A stretch of DNA of 64,000 bases, taken from NCBI GenBank assembly GCA_036504735.1, contig DASXUQ010000005.1:341377-405376 (forward strand), in the 5' to 3' direction. Positions 26,134 through 35,428 of this stretch are shown here, piece by piece. Each line of letters begins with the position of its first letter. Position 1 is the stretch's first letter. Made by a program: the position numbers and the translations under genes. Origin of the DNA: a bacterium (GTDB lineage Bacteria > Electryoneota > RPQS01). The notes beneath the pieces are model-generated. The model ran no database searches and was not told the origin of the DNA. It worked only from the letters and a program-made list of their open reading frames with translations.

Positions 26134-26760
26134 ATGTTGCATCGTTTACGATGGGTTTTTGCGTGCCTGGCTGCGGTACTGATTGCGATGCCTGCGTTGG
26201 CTGCGATTGACTCGGTCGTCGTGCAAAATTTCAGCTTTACGCCGGCGAATCTCACGATCAACGAGGGGGATACCGTTGTCTGGCACAACATCAGCGGTTT
26301 TCATAATGTGCATCACCTCGGGGGACTTTTCGGAAACACAGCCGCTTCAGCGCCCTGGTTCTATCAATTCGTTTTCAGCGGTGTAGGCGACAGCACTTTC
26401 CATTATGAGTGCCAGATTCACCCGACGCTGATGCAGGGTACCATAACCGTACAGGGGACGTCGGATGCGCCGCCGCCAAGGCAAGCGGCGAACGCTTCCG
26501 AATTCAGGCTGGCGCAGAACTATCCGAATCCGTTTAACAGCCAGACCAATATTGAATTCACGGTACCGACAGATGCCAATATCCGGCTCACAGTGATGGA
26601 TGTATTGGGGCAAACGGTTCGGCAGGTGTTCACAGGGCGGGTATCCGCGGGTCAGCATACCGTGCCCTTTAATGCAGACGGGTTGACGTCAGGGATTTAC
26701 TTCTATCGGCTGGAAGCGCCGGGAGCCATGATCGTGCGCACGATGCATTTCATCAAATAG
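26134..26760 (+). CDS. Secreted cupredoxin (plastocyanin-like) with type IX sorting domain
   Basis: A 208-residue protein with a signal peptide ending in PALAAID, a cupredoxin beta-sandwich (about 24-110) and the C-terminal sorting domain starting FRLAQNYPNPFNSQT. Type 1 copper ligands can be placed: His in FHNVHH, then Cys, His and Met in YECQIHPTLMQ. It therefore looks like a blue-copper electron carrier exported to the cell surface by type IX secretion. A GGAGG site precedes the ATG and a strong terminator follows. Confidence 0.9.
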   Translation: MLHRLRWVFACLAAVLIAMPALAAIDSVVVQNFSFTPANLTINEGDTVVWHNISGFHNVHHLGGLFGNTAASAPWFYQFVFSGVGDSTFHYECQIHPTLMQGTITVQGTSDAPPPRQAANASEFRLAQNYPNPFNSQTNIEFTVPTDANIRLTVMDVLGQTVRQVFTGRVSAGQHTVPFNADGLTSGIYFYRLEAPGAMIVRTMHFIK

Positions 26761-26785
26761 AGCTTTGGGATTCGGACAATGACTT

Positions 26786-26823
26786 AGGCGTGGGCGACAT
26801 AGATTCGCCCGCGCCTTTTGTTT
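26786..26823 (+). terminator. Intrinsic terminator after the cupredoxin gene
   Basis: A near-perfect 12-bp stem (AGGCGTGGGCGA/TCGCCCGCGCCT) with a 7-base loop is followed by TTTTGTTTG on plus. It lies about 26 bases after the stop codon. Confidence 0.92.
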
Positions 26824-26903
26824 GTCAAGACTTCTGGTACTGATTTTGCAGAAACCTGTTCGGGCAGGTAGACATTCTGCGACGATAAACCAGGTAAGTA
26901 AGT

Positions 26904-27305
26904 ATGGCACGCAAGCGTGAACGCGGCTTCATGATTCTGGAACTCCTGATTGTAATCGTTATCATCGCCATTCTGGCCTCGCTGACGGTGGTACGGTATC
27001 TCAATGTGCGGGACAAAAGCCGGATTGCAGCCGCGACATACGACTTGGACTGCGTACGCAAATTCCTCGCGTACTATTCCACCGACTACGACGGTTTCCC
27101 CCCTGCCGCTGCCACCTATGACGATCTCAAAAATCAGATGGTGGATCCCCGTGGAAATCCTTATGGCCGGTTGCCGCTTAGCAACACCTACACCTGGATT
27201 TCCTACGCCTTGAACCCCGACGGCACGTATCGCGTGCGCATTCAGGTGGTAGACAGAAACCATACCGTCCTTGTGGCCACTCCCGATGGAGTCCATCCGG
27301 AATAG
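26904..27305 (+). CDS. Type IV pilin/pseudopilin-like protein
   Basis: A 133-residue protein with a class III signal: basic leader ending in Gly, then FMILELLIVIVIIAILASL with Glu at position 5 of the mature chain. The rest (YDLDCVRKFLAYYSTDYDGFPPAAATYDD) resembles a type II secretion major-pseudopilin-like globular head with a short beta region. No other pilus or type II genes are nearby, so this may be one of several dispersed pilin paralogues. Bounded by terminators on both sides. Confidence 0.87.
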   Translation: MARKRERGFMILELLIVIVIIAILASLTVVRYLNVRDKSRIAAATYDLDCVRKFLAYYSTDYDGFPPAAATYDDLKNQMVDPRGNPYGRLPLSNTYTWISYALNPDGTYRVRIQVVDRNHTVLVATPDGVHPE

Positions 27306-27330
27306 CCGCACCCTCTAAGTCTCCATTTTG

Positions 27331-27363
27331 AGGCGGGCTCCCAGCGGTTCGCCTTTTTCTTTT
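27331..27363 (+). terminator. Intrinsic terminator after the pilin gene
   Basis: The stem AGGCG/CGCCT encloses a second short GCT/AGC stem and is followed by TTTTTCTTTT on plus, 26 bases after the stop. Confidence 0.75.
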
Positions 27364-27500
27364 GCCCTCGCTGAACAAATATACAAATCCACTGTACAAA
27401 TGTCAAGTGCCGCTGGCTCAGGCTCTATGCGTTTGCATGCATATTGGAATACAGAGTTCATGAGTCACGTTATGTGACGCCACATAATCTCCTACTAACA

Positions 27501-27533
27501 ACAGAGCCGCGCTTCCATGAAGCGCGGCTCTGT
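27501..27533. terminator. Long hairpin between the pilin and glgP genes, likely glgP terminator
   Basis: A perfect 14-bp inverted repeat ACAGAGCCGCGCTT/AAGCGCGGCTCTGT with a 5-base loop. It lies 23 bases beyond the glgP stop. T-rich tails on each side are short (TGTTTCACTT on plus, TGTTGTTAG on minus), so it may act for both strands. Confidence 0.75.
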
Positions 27534-27555
27534 TTCACTTAATGTGCTGACCTTG

Positions 27556-30120
27556 TCAGGCAACCGATACCGGTGCCCAACAAACCAAGCCCATTTTCAA
27601 CGGATTGCCTATCAGCGGATGATACGGAATCACCCGCACGGTGTAGCCGAAGCGGCCACTCTCCGGGAAGGTTACCGTGCCGAAATAAGCTCCCTTGGTG
27701 CCGGAATCGGCCTCGAGCACTTGGTAGCCCGAGAAGGCAATCGATCCGTCGGCGCGCAGCGGGCCGAAATAGGCCTGCACTTCCACATCGCCGGGCTGTA
27801 ATGTCCCCAAATTCACCTGCGTTGACAGTTCAACTTCCGCCCCCGAACTCAGCGTTGCGGACGGCGTCGTCTTCACACCGGCGATACTCACGCCATTCCA
27901 TGCGGCGCGGATCCGCTCTTTCCACACGGCCAGAGCCTTGGCCCCCGCACAGTTATCCTCCATCAAATGCCGCGAACGCGCCAGGGCGCGCGAATAATAA
28001 TCCTCGCAGTATTCCTTGACCATGCGGTTGGAGTTGAAACGCGGCACCAGTTCGGCAATGGACTCCTTCATCGAAGCAATCCAGCGCCGCGGAATCTTGC
28101 CGTCTTCATAGCCATAAAAGAGCGGGACAATCTGTTTTTCCAGCGTGTCATACAAGGACTGCGCGTCGCGGTCATCCTGCGTCTTCTCATCCGGAACGGT
28201 TCTTCCCCGCCCTATCGGCCAGCCTAAACCCGGCGCGTAGGCTTCGTCCCACCAGCCATCGAGAACCGAGAGATTCAAACCGCCGTTGGGCAGAATCTTC
28301 ATGCCGCTGGTGCCGCTGGCTTCGAGCGGACGGCGCGGAGTGTTCAGCCACACGTCCACACCGTGCGTCAGATAACGGGCCACGCCCAGATCATAGTTCT
28401 CGAGGAACACAATCCGGTTTTCCAGTCCCTGTGAACGCGCGAAATAGATAATGTCGTGAATCAGCGCCTTGCCCGCGTCATCCTGCGGATGGGCCTTGCC
28501 CGCAAAGACAAGTTGCAATGGCCGCTTGGGGTCGCGCAGCAGCGCCAACAGACGCTCCGGATATCGCAGCAGCAGTGTGGCACGCTTATAGGTGGCAAAA
28601 CGTCGCGCAAACCCTATGGTCAGAATCTGCGGATCGAGGATCACCTCAAGCTGCTCCGCACTCATCTCCACGCCGGTTGTGCGCGCGCGGTGCTCGGCCA
28701 ATCGGCGGCGTGTGAAGTTCAACAGCGCGTTGCGCCCGACCAGGTGCGCTTCCCACAGCTCCTCGTCGGGAATATCCCGCACCTTGGACCACAATTCCTT
28801 GTGGTCCGGGTTGCGCCGCCATTCGATTCCGAGATACTTATCATACAACGCCGCCATGTGCTCGTCGATCCACGTGCTCATGTGAACGCCGTTGGTCACA
28901 TAGTCGATGGGGATCTCATCGTGCGGCAGATTGGGCCAACTGTCTTCCCACAAACTACGGGACACGTCCGCGTGAAGCCGGCTGACGCCATTGGTGTAGT
29001 CCGATGTGCGGATCGCAAAGATCGCCATGTTGAAAAGCTGACCCGGGATCCCCGGTTGGCGCGAGCCCAAAGACAATAGCTCTTCACGCGACAAATTCAA
29101 CTGGCCGTAGATATGCCCGAAGTAACGGTCCATCAGGTCGCTGGGGAACTGGTCGATGCCCGCCGGGACCGGAGTATGCGTCGTGAAAACCGTTCCCGCG
29201 GAAATGAGCTGGACCGCTTCATCCGTGCTGAGGCCGCGCTTGGTTTCGCGGGCAATGCGCGCCAACTGAATGAATGCCGAATGGCCTTCGTTCATGTGGC
29301 ATACGGTGGTTTCGATTCCCAGCCGCGATACCAGTTCCACTCCGCCCATGCCGAGTACGATTTCCTGCTGAATCCGCGTCTCCCGGTCCCCGCCGTACAG
29401 CATGTAGGTGATGCGGCGGTCCGCCGGTGAATTCTCCGGCACGTCGGTGTCCAGCAGATACAATGGCACGCGACCAACCTGAATCCTCCAGGCCTGCACG
29501 ACGACATTCCGTCCGGGAAACGACATCGTAATCTTCAGCCGCGCACCCCGCGAATCCAGCACAGGCGTCATGCACAACCGCTCGAAATCATTCTCCGGAT
29601 AGGTCTCGGTCTGGTACCCATCCGCCGTCAGAAGCTGCTGAAAATAGCCTTGGCGATAGGCCAAACCGATACCCACCAGCGGCAATCCAAGGTCCGAGGA
29701 CGATTTCAGATGGTCGCCACTGAGCACTCCCAGACCGCCGCTGTAGACCGGCAGCACCTCCGAGAGTCCGTACTCCATCGAAAAATAGACCACGTCCGCA
29801 GGCGTTGCTGGCATACACGTCTTATCGAACCACGACGGTTCCCGCATATAGCGTTCAAGGAAGCGCAGGCAACGGTCATAGTGTTCGAGAAACGAGGGGC
29901 TCTGCGCCGCCTCAGTGAGCCGGTGCTGCGAGACTTCCCGCAGCAAACGCGCGGGGTTATGCCCGACCGCTTCCCACAAGTCCGCGTCCAGCGCCTGAAA
30001 CAGGGACAGGATGTCCGGATTCCATGACCACAAGACGTTATACGCAAGATCCCGCAGGCTGCTGATGTTCTCCGGCAGAACGGGTACCACCTCGACGGTG
30101 GCAAGAGGTTTTACCTTCAT
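27556..30120 (-). CDS. glgP: Alpha-glucan (glycogen/starch) phosphorylase
   Basis: GT35 phosphorylase releasing glucose-1-phosphate from alpha-1,4-glucans. The ATG at 30120 gives 854 residues starting MKVKPLATVEV, the short archaeal/bacterial-type family (TIGR02094). The pyridoxal phosphate Lys lies in EASGTSGMKILPNGG and the glucan-binding NEGHSAF and THTPVPAG segments are present. Family members of this type end in an extra beta domain, as here (FGPLRADG...YTVRVIPYHP). Apparently monocistronic. Confidence 0.95.
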   Translation of the reverse strand: MKVKPLATVEVVPVLPENISSLRDLAYNVLWSWNPDILSLFQALDADLWEAVGHNPARLLREVSQHRLTEAAQSPSFLEHYDRCLRFLERYMREPSWFDKTCMPATPADVVYFSMEYGLSEVLPVYSGGLGVLSGDHLKSSSDLGLPLVGIGLAYRQGYFQQLLTADGYQTETYPENDFERLCMTPVLDSRGARLKITMSFPGRNVVVQAWRIQVGRVPLYLLDTDVPENSPADRRITYMLYGGDRETRIQQEIVLGMGGVELVSRLGIETTVCHMNEGHSAFIQLARIARETKRGLSTDEAVQLISAGTVFTTHTPVPAGIDQFPSDLMDRYFGHIYGQLNLSREELLSLGSRQPGIPGQLFNMAIFAIRTSDYTNGVSRLHADVSRSLWEDSWPNLPHDEIPIDYVTNGVHMSTWIDEHMAALYDKYLGIEWRRNPDHKELWSKVRDIPDEELWEAHLVGRNALLNFTRRRLAEHRARTTGVEMSAEQLEVILDPQILTIGFARRFATYKRATLLLRYPERLLALLRDPKRPLQLVFAGKAHPQDDAGKALIHDIIYFARSQGLENRIVFLENYDLGVARYLTHGVDVWLNTPRRPLEASGTSGMKILPNGGLNLSVLDGWWDEAYAPGLGWPIGRGRTVPDEKTQDDRDAQSLYDTLEKQIVPLFYGYEDGKIPRRWIASMKESIAELVPRFNSNRMVKEYCEDYYSRALARSRHLMEDNCAGAKALAVWKERIRAAWNGVSIAGVKTTPSATLSSGAEVELSTQVNLGTLQPGDVEVQAYFGPLRADGSIAFSGYQVLEADSGTKGAYFGTVTFPESGRFGYTVRVIPYHPLIGNPLKMGLVCWAPVSVA

Positions 30121-30212
30121 GGGCGATGCATACCTTAGTGTTCTAAACTGAGGCAGAAGGAGCAACTATCGTGCCGCCTCCTGCACACGTGCACCCAAGC
30201 GTACACGTTATG

Positions 30213-30245
30213 CAGCAGAGGGTCACACTGTGCGACCCTCTGCTG
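30213..30245. repeat. Perfect 12-bp inverted repeat after the subtilisin gene
   Basis: CAGCAGAGGGTC/GACCCTCTGCTG with a 9-base loop, 25 bases beyond the subtilisin stop. There is no T-tract on either strand, so it is either a factor-assisted terminator or an mRNA 3' stabiliser. Confidence 0.65.
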
Positions 30246-30269
30246 AGTTACCCTATGCGTGACCGGCGA

Positions 30270-33200
30270 CTACCGCATCAGTAGCATTTTCTGAACGTGG
30301 ACAAATTCGCCCGCTCGCAGGCGGCAATAGTAGATGCCTGACCCAAGGTTCGTGCCGTCAAAGGAGACGGTATGGACCCCGGCGTCCTGCGTGCCTGCGC
30401 TGAGGACCGCCACATTCCGGCCAAGGATGTCAAAGATATCGAGGCTCACCGGCGCGGCCTTGGGAAGGCCGTACTCGATGCGCGTGGTGGGATTGAAAGG
30501 ATTCGGGTAGTTCTGCTTGAGGTAGAACGTCGTGGGAATCGTGTTCGTGTTGTCATCTGCGCCCAGCACCACCGCCACGCGGTAATGGTTAGACGTGTCC
30601 GACCGGCCGCCGTCATACAGACCTACGACCCAGAAAATGTGGTTTCCGCTCTGTGTGACGTGGTAGTTGTAGAAGGTATCCGTAACCGTGGCCACCGGCG
30701 TGCCTACATTGAACCGCCAGATCTCATACCCTGTGAAACCATCCAGCGGCGAGCCGCCTTCAAGGCAGGCCGGGCGGTTCCACGTCATCTGGATTTCCCG
30801 CACGTCCGGCGCATACTGGCCGGTCAGATTCCGCGGCGGATCCAGACGCAGCAGCGTGAAGCTCAGATTAACCGTGCTGTCCGGACGAAGCAGGAAGGTG
30901 TCCGCGCCGACTTCGTACGTCGCAATGGTCGCGTGGGCAATGTAGTTGGCCGCAAACATGCTGTCAGCCACGAAGTTGCCGCTGGCATTCGGATGAACCG
31001 TGCGGCTGCCGATGGTCACGGCGACCTGAGTGATGTCCGCTACCGGCGGCACGGTCGTTACGTGTCCAGTCACCGTACCGTATCCCGCCACCCGGCCCGT
31101 GGTAAAGAGCAGGGCATGCTCGGCGCGCAGCGGGAAGCAGTGCGGATCATAGCCACTGTCGAACACCACCTGAATGCCTTGCGTTCCGTCGCCGTTTTCG
31201 ATGCCGATCGTCGCGTCTGCATCCGCCACCGGGTTGTTATCGGAATAATCCACCGCCTGGTACTGGATCTGGAACTCATTGTCACCCGTCACTGTCGGAT
31301 GTGCGGTCTGCGGATACAGAATAAGCTGCGCCGTTACATGGTTGGTGTTCGGCGTGTAATGCGAGACGTAGTGGAACTCGATAATGAACCGCGAGTTCGC
31401 CGCGTCATAATAGGTGGCGTAGTCGCCGTCGCCCGGTGCGGGTGCCGGATTGAGGTCATCCCAGAACACGCAGATCATATTGTTGGGGACGCGCGCATTG
31501 GGAATGTCACGGTTCACGTAGACACTATCCCAGCCCGTGGTCGAACCAAAGGCCACATAGCCGTCGGCGCCGACCGAAGCCGTTGTGTAGTCCTGCCCAT
31601 AATAGCGGAAGGTAAACGGCAGCGTGACCGGCACGATCCAGTCATTGCCCGTGCCCGGAGTGATCGTCGTTCCCGGGCCGCCCACGGCCGGGCTGACTTC
31701 CAGCCAGTCATATTGCGCCGTCAAACCCGAATCCTGCTCTTCGAAAGCATAATAGCCGTGTGCATCGGGACCTGCCGGCAGGAACTGCGGACTGGTGATG
31801 GTGATATTCGCCGTCGTTGTCCCGTTCGGAGTCGGAGTCACATCCACTGCGGCCTTGGCTCCGTAATAATCCGCCACCACATGATAGACAATCGCTCCGG
31901 GCATCGAAGCCGAATAGGTGCCCGTTCCATCCGTCGTATCCGGTGCAACCGTCGCTCCGGGGAATCCAAAGCTGACCACCGCGCCCGGCAGATGTGCGCC
32001 GAACTGATTCGTCACCACGCCCGTCACGGTGCCGTTCGCCGCCACCGTCGGGAAGACGATGTTCACCGCGTTCTGTCCAGATACCGGCGTGAAGGTCGTA
32101 TCGCGCGGAACATAGCCGTACGCTTCCGCATGCAGCGTCACCGACTGCCCACCCGGAACATACAGCGCATAATGCAGCGTGCTGTCAGTCTCCGCAAGCT
32201 GAATGTCATTCACCACCGCCACGCGTCCGGGGAAAGCCGTCTGCGCGCTGTTCACCAACTGGCCTGTAACCGTCGCCCAGCCGGCCACCAGAGCCGCGTT
32301 GGAGGACAGTCCGAAGGTCTGGGTCTCGCTGCCGTTCAAGTGGCCCGTCACATGCAGCGTCCACGTTCCCGCGGCGGGATTGGCCACGTGCACGCGCTCG
32401 CAGACGTTGATCGAATCCACACCCGTCTGCGCGGGCGAACTCGGACTGGCCGCATTCAATCGCCACGGCAGATAGGACGTGCCGTTGGGATCCACCAGGC
32501 GCAGATCGAGGTCGTTCACCAGCGTCGGAATCACGTTGCCCAAGGCGGCGACGTCACTCCACGCCAGGCTGACATCCAGCGCGCTCTGTCCCGAGCCCAC
32601 CGTAAAGCTGTGCGTATAATCTTCGTCCGCACCCAGTTCACTCTCCAGAATGCCGCCGGCTTCCATGTTCTGGATGGCCTTGAGAGCATTAACCAGGCCG
32701 AAACCCGTGCCGAAATCCACGCCGGCCGTGCCCATATCCGTCGCGGAGTTAATGAGAATCGCCTTCATCGTTTCCGGCATCGGATCCGGCGCGCCCGGAA
32801 ACATGCGGTGCCAGCGCTGAAGAATCAGCAGGCCCACGCCGGCCACTGCGGGCGTCGCCATGGATGTTCCGCTCATCTGGCCGTATCCGCCGCCGGGCAT
32901 CGTGCTGGTCACGTTTTCGCCCGTCGCGCAGACTTCCGGCTTAATGCGCCCGTCATCCGTCGGACCGAAGCAGGAGAAAGACGAAATGCCGTCGGACGTA
33001 TTGGTCGAACCGACCGTGATCACGTTCTTCGCGCAGGCCGGGACCGACATGGACGAATAGTTCAAGCCGCAGGTTGCGCCGTTGCGGTCATTGCCGGCCG
33101 CAAAAAACATGGTCAGCGGCGAGCCTTCCGTGTCGCGGGTCAGAATATCCAGCGTACGGGCCGTCAGCTCATAGTCACCGAACCACGCGCAGGAGTAGCC

Positions 33201-34229
33201 GTTCTGCTCGATGTTGATACCGATAGAGTTCGTAGTCTCTTCGATATTGAACGTGCGGCGCGCGCGGCGGTAATCGGATTCGAAATTTCCGGGATTGTTG
33301 TAGAAAATCGGGTTCGTCGCCACGGTATAGGAGCCGCTGATGATTCGCGCCATGGGAGCCATGCCGCGTTCCGCGCCGCCCGCCTGCCCCGCGCCGCCCA
33401 CGGTGCCCGCCACGTGCGTCGAATGGTCCAGCACCGCGCCTGCGGAGTTCCACGTCACTCGGTCGCCGAAAGCAGGATGCGTGCTGTCCACCATACCGCC
33501 GTCAAACACCAGAATCGTCGTGCTGTCGCCGTTCAGGTTGTACGGCGTGGTCTGCACTTCGTTGACGTGCAGCCGTGTACGAGTCACGTCGTTCACCATG
33601 TCCAGCGGCGGTGAGATCTCATTGATGAAAAGCACGGCGTCAAGGCCCGCAATGTCCGCGGCATTCTTGGCGTCGAAAGCGGCAACCACACTGTGCGCCG
33701 CCTCAAAAGTGTTGCCCAGTTCGCAGCCGGCGGCAAGCAGTTCCTTGCGCGCCTGCTCCAGAGTCACATCGGGCATAATGTCCACCGAAAACACGTGGCG
33801 GCCGTTGGTGTACTCGCTCCACTTGCCCAGCTCTCCGGCAATGACGCGCGGGTGCAGTTTGTACACCGGCAGCATGGCCGAAATGTGCCGCACTCCCGCC
33901 TGCGCGGCGGTGGCGGCATCCAAACCCACTCTCACCGATGCCACGTAAGCGCGGTCCGGCAAATACCCCAGCAGTTCGATTCCCGCCGCTGCCAGATCCT
34001 GCTTCTGTCCCGCATGCAGATAATCGGCAAGCTGAACCAGTGCATGAACATGGTCAGCGCCCACGGTCTGCGCGGACAGCGCCGGAACCTCGTACACTCC
34101 CTCAGCGGGTGTGACCGTTCCACTCTGGAACCGAACCTCAAACGGTGCGGCCATTGCTCCGCGGATCATCACGAAGCAGGCAAGCAGCACCACGCACGTT
34201 GTCAAAAACATTCTCCGTGAATTCACCAT
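30270..34229 (-). CDS. Large secreted subtilisin-like (S8) protease with type IX sorting domain
   Basis: A 1319-residue protein. Signal peptide (about 1-28, ending RGAMA), propeptide-like region, then an S8 domain with catalytic Asp in LVFDGGMVDSTHP, His in DHSTHVAGTVGG and Ser in SGTSMATPAVAG. After it come carboxypeptidase-regulatory-like beta domains, a FN3-like segment near PRNLTGQY and the sorting domain starting FYLKQNYPNPFNPTT and ending in KMLLMR. It is expected to be exported by type IX secretion to degrade external protein. The ATG at 34229 has GGAGG eight bases upstream in the coding frame's leader. Confidence 0.95.
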   Translation of the reverse strand: MVNSRRMFLTTCVVLLACFVMIRGAMAAPFEVRFQSGTVTPAEGVYEVPALSAQTVGADHVHALVQLADYLHAGQKQDLAAAGIELLGYLPDRAYVASVRVGLDAATAAQAGVRHISAMLPVYKLHPRVIAGELGKWSEYTNGRHVFSVDIMPDVTLEQARKELLAAGCELGNTFEAAHSVVAAFDAKNAADIAGLDAVLFINEISPPLDMVNDVTRTRLHVNEVQTTPYNLNGDSTTILVFDGGMVDSTHPAFGDRVTWNSAGAVLDHSTHVAGTVGGAGQAGGAERGMAPMARIISGSYTVATNPIFYNNPGNFESDYRRARRTFNIEETTNSIGINIEQNGYSCAWFGDYELTARTLDILTRDTEGSPLTMFFAAGNDRNGATCGLNYSSMSVPACAKNVITVGSTNTSDGISSFSCFGPTDDGRIKPEVCATGENVTSTMPGGGYGQMSGTSMATPAVAGVGLLILQRWHRMFPGAPDPMPETMKAILINSATDMGTAGVDFGTGFGLVNALKAIQNMEAGGILESELGADEDYTHSFTVGSGQSALDVSLAWSDVAALGNVIPTLVNDLDLRLVDPNGTSYLPWRLNAASPSSPAQTGVDSINVCERVHVANPAAGTWTLHVTGHLNGSETQTFGLSSNAALVAGWATVTGQLVNSAQTAFPGRVAVVNDIQLAETDSTLHYALYVPGGQSVTLHAEAYGYVPRDTTFTPVSGQNAVNIVFPTVAANGTVTGVVTNQFGAHLPGAVVSFGFPGATVAPDTTDGTGTYSASMPGAIVYHVVADYYGAKAAVDVTPTPNGTTTANITITSPQFLPAGPDAHGYYAFEEQDSGLTAQYDWLEVSPAVGGPGTTITPGTGNDWIVPVTLPFTFRYYGQDYTTASVGADGYVAFGSTTGWDSVYVNRDIPNARVPNNMICVFWDDLNPAPAPGDGDYATYYDAANSRFIIEFHYVSHYTPNTNHVTAQLILYPQTAHPTVTGDNEFQIQYQAVDYSDNNPVADADATIGIENGDGTQGIQVVFDSGYDPHCFPLRAEHALLFTTGRVAGYGTVTGHVTTVPPVADITQVAVTIGSRTVHPNASGNFVADSMFAANYIAHATIATYEVGADTFLLRPDSTVNLSFTLLRLDPPRNLTGQYAPDVREIQMTWNRPACLEGGSPLDGFTGYEIWRFNVGTPVATVTDTFYNYHVTQSGNHIFWVVGLYDGGRSDTSNHYRVAVVLGADDNTNTIPTTFYLKQNYPNPFNPTTRIEYGLPKAAPVSLDIFDILGRNVAVLSAGTQDAGVHTVSFDGTNLGSGIYYCRLRAGEFVHVQKMLLMR

Positions 34230-34329
34230 CGCAACCTCCAAGGCCTCTTTGCCTTACGATTATTTTTCGCGACTTACGGGACGGTTCTCTGTCCCCTCAA
34301 CACAAAGGTACATCCAGCACACGCAATTC

Positions 34330-34357
34330 ATGTCTCGAGTCTCTGGTCTCACGTCTT
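34330..34357 (-). repeat. GAGACNN 7-mer array between the subtilisin and Rieske genes
   Basis: Four 7-base units NNGTCTC/T on plus (ATGTCTC, GAGTCTC, TGGTCTC, ACGTCTT), equal to GAGACNN on minus. It begins at the Rieske stop codon. The last Rieske codons (ETKDEDEED) have the same GAGACGA/AAGACGA texture, so the array may have grown into the gene end. Confidence 0.7.
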
Positions 34358-34691
34358 AGATATCTTCCTCGTCTTCGTCCTTCGTCTCAATATCGATCCA
34401 GACAAATCCTTCCTCGATCTTGAGCGGATGAGTCTTCAGGCGAACACCGGGGATAGTCAGGCACTCCCCGGTGGTGACATCATATTCCCAGCCGTGCATC
34501 GCACATTCGACAATGTTGCCATACATTGCGCCCGATGCAAGATTGGCCTTCATATGCGCGCAGCCGCCGTCCATGCCATAGAGCCTGCCGTCCACATTGA
34601 AAACGGCATAGGGGCGCGCATACAGCGAAACGGACGCGGCGTGCCCGGGCTTCACATCATCCGTGCGGCACACCTTAAACCAACGGGGCAT
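34356..34691 (-). CDS. Rieske-type [2Fe-2S] ferredoxin
   Basis: A 111-residue soluble Rieske domain. Both cluster motifs are present: CAH in GGCAHMKANLASG and CxxH in VECAMHGWEYD. The fold matches small NirD/biphenyl-dioxygenase-type ferredoxins rather than membrane bc-complex Rieske proteins, because there is no membrane anchor. The C-terminus is very acidic (about the last 9 residues) and overlaps a 7-mer repeat array. It is the last gene downstream of the complex II cluster; electron partner unknown. Confidence 0.9.
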   Translation of the reverse strand: MPRWFKVCRTDDVKPGHAASVSLYARPYAVFNVDGRLYGMDGGCAHMKANLASGAMYGNIVECAMHGWEYDVTTGECLTIPGVRLKTHPLKIEEGFVWIDIETKDEDEEDI

Positions 34692-34704
34692 AACGTCTCA
34701 AGGG

Positions 34705-35358
34705 CTAAAACAGCTTGACAGTAATCGACACGCCGTCCCGCAGCGGAACGACGCTGGTGCGCGTGCCCGGTGTGGCGTAAATCAGTTTCGTAAGATCACG
34801 GACGCCGCGCGTCGTCGGCTGCTGATCATCCGAGAGCACATTGCCGTGCCACAGCAGATTATCCGCAATAAACAGCCCGCCCACCTTCAGCTTCGGCCAT
34901 GCCGCGCGGAACCCCTGCGGATAGCCCTGCTTGTCGATATCCATGAAGATGATGTCGAACGGCCCGGCAAACCGCTCCAGAATCGACACCGCATCTCCCA
35001 CGTGGAACTCTAACTTCTCGCTCAGTTCGGCATCCGCAAAATACTTTTCCGCCCGCACCTTGTTTTCCGGATCCCCGTCCGTGCAAATCACCCGGCCGTC
35101 GGGCGGCATCAACCGCGCGAAATGCAGCGCGCTGTAGCCGAATCCCGATCCCAGTTCAAAAATTCGCCGTGCGTCCGTCGCTCGCGCCAGAATCCCCAGC
35201 AGATTGCCTGCCAGCGGCCCGATGAACGGAAATTTCTTCGTCAGTGCATACTGCTCCATCCGCGCCAGAACCCCGTCCGGCGGCGAGAGCAGGCTCAGAA
35301 GATACCGGTCCGTTTCCTTGTTGAAGGATTCATCCAGATAACCGTCCATAGCATACAT
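34705..35358 (-). CDS. SAM-dependent O-methyltransferase (cation-dependent family 3)
   Basis: A 217-residue methyltransferase of the catechol/caffeoyl-CoA type. Motif I IFELGSGFGYSALHFA, DGDPENKVRA, then the metal-ligand region FMDIDKQGYPQ and ADNLLWHGNV fit Methyltransf_3. It stands 13 bases upstream of the Rieske gene on the same strand. The substrate is unknown; a quinone or other phenolic compound is possible but not shown. Confidence 0.88.
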   Translation of the reverse strand: MYAMDGYLDESFNKETDRYLLSLLSPPDGVLARMEQYALTKKFPFIGPLAGNLLGILARATDARRIFELGSGFGYSALHFARLMPPDGRVICTDGDPENKVRAEKYFADAELSEKLEFHVGDAVSILERFAGPFDIIFMDIDKQGYPQGFRAAWPKLKVGGLFIADNLLWHGNVLSDDQQPTTRGVRDLTKLIYATPGTRTSVVPLRDGVSITVKLF

Positions 35359-35428
35359 CCTCTCGGTAGAGAGCTTCTGTGACTATATCATCGTATTAAA
35401 GGTGCGCGTGTTCCGGGCCGGGCCGGAC

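Noticed and set aside
30372-33614. A 1080-codon open frame on plus opposite the subtilisin gene
   Set aside because: It is a GC-bias shadow of the subtilisin gene; its translation is Arg/His-rich without domains, and it has no ribosome site.
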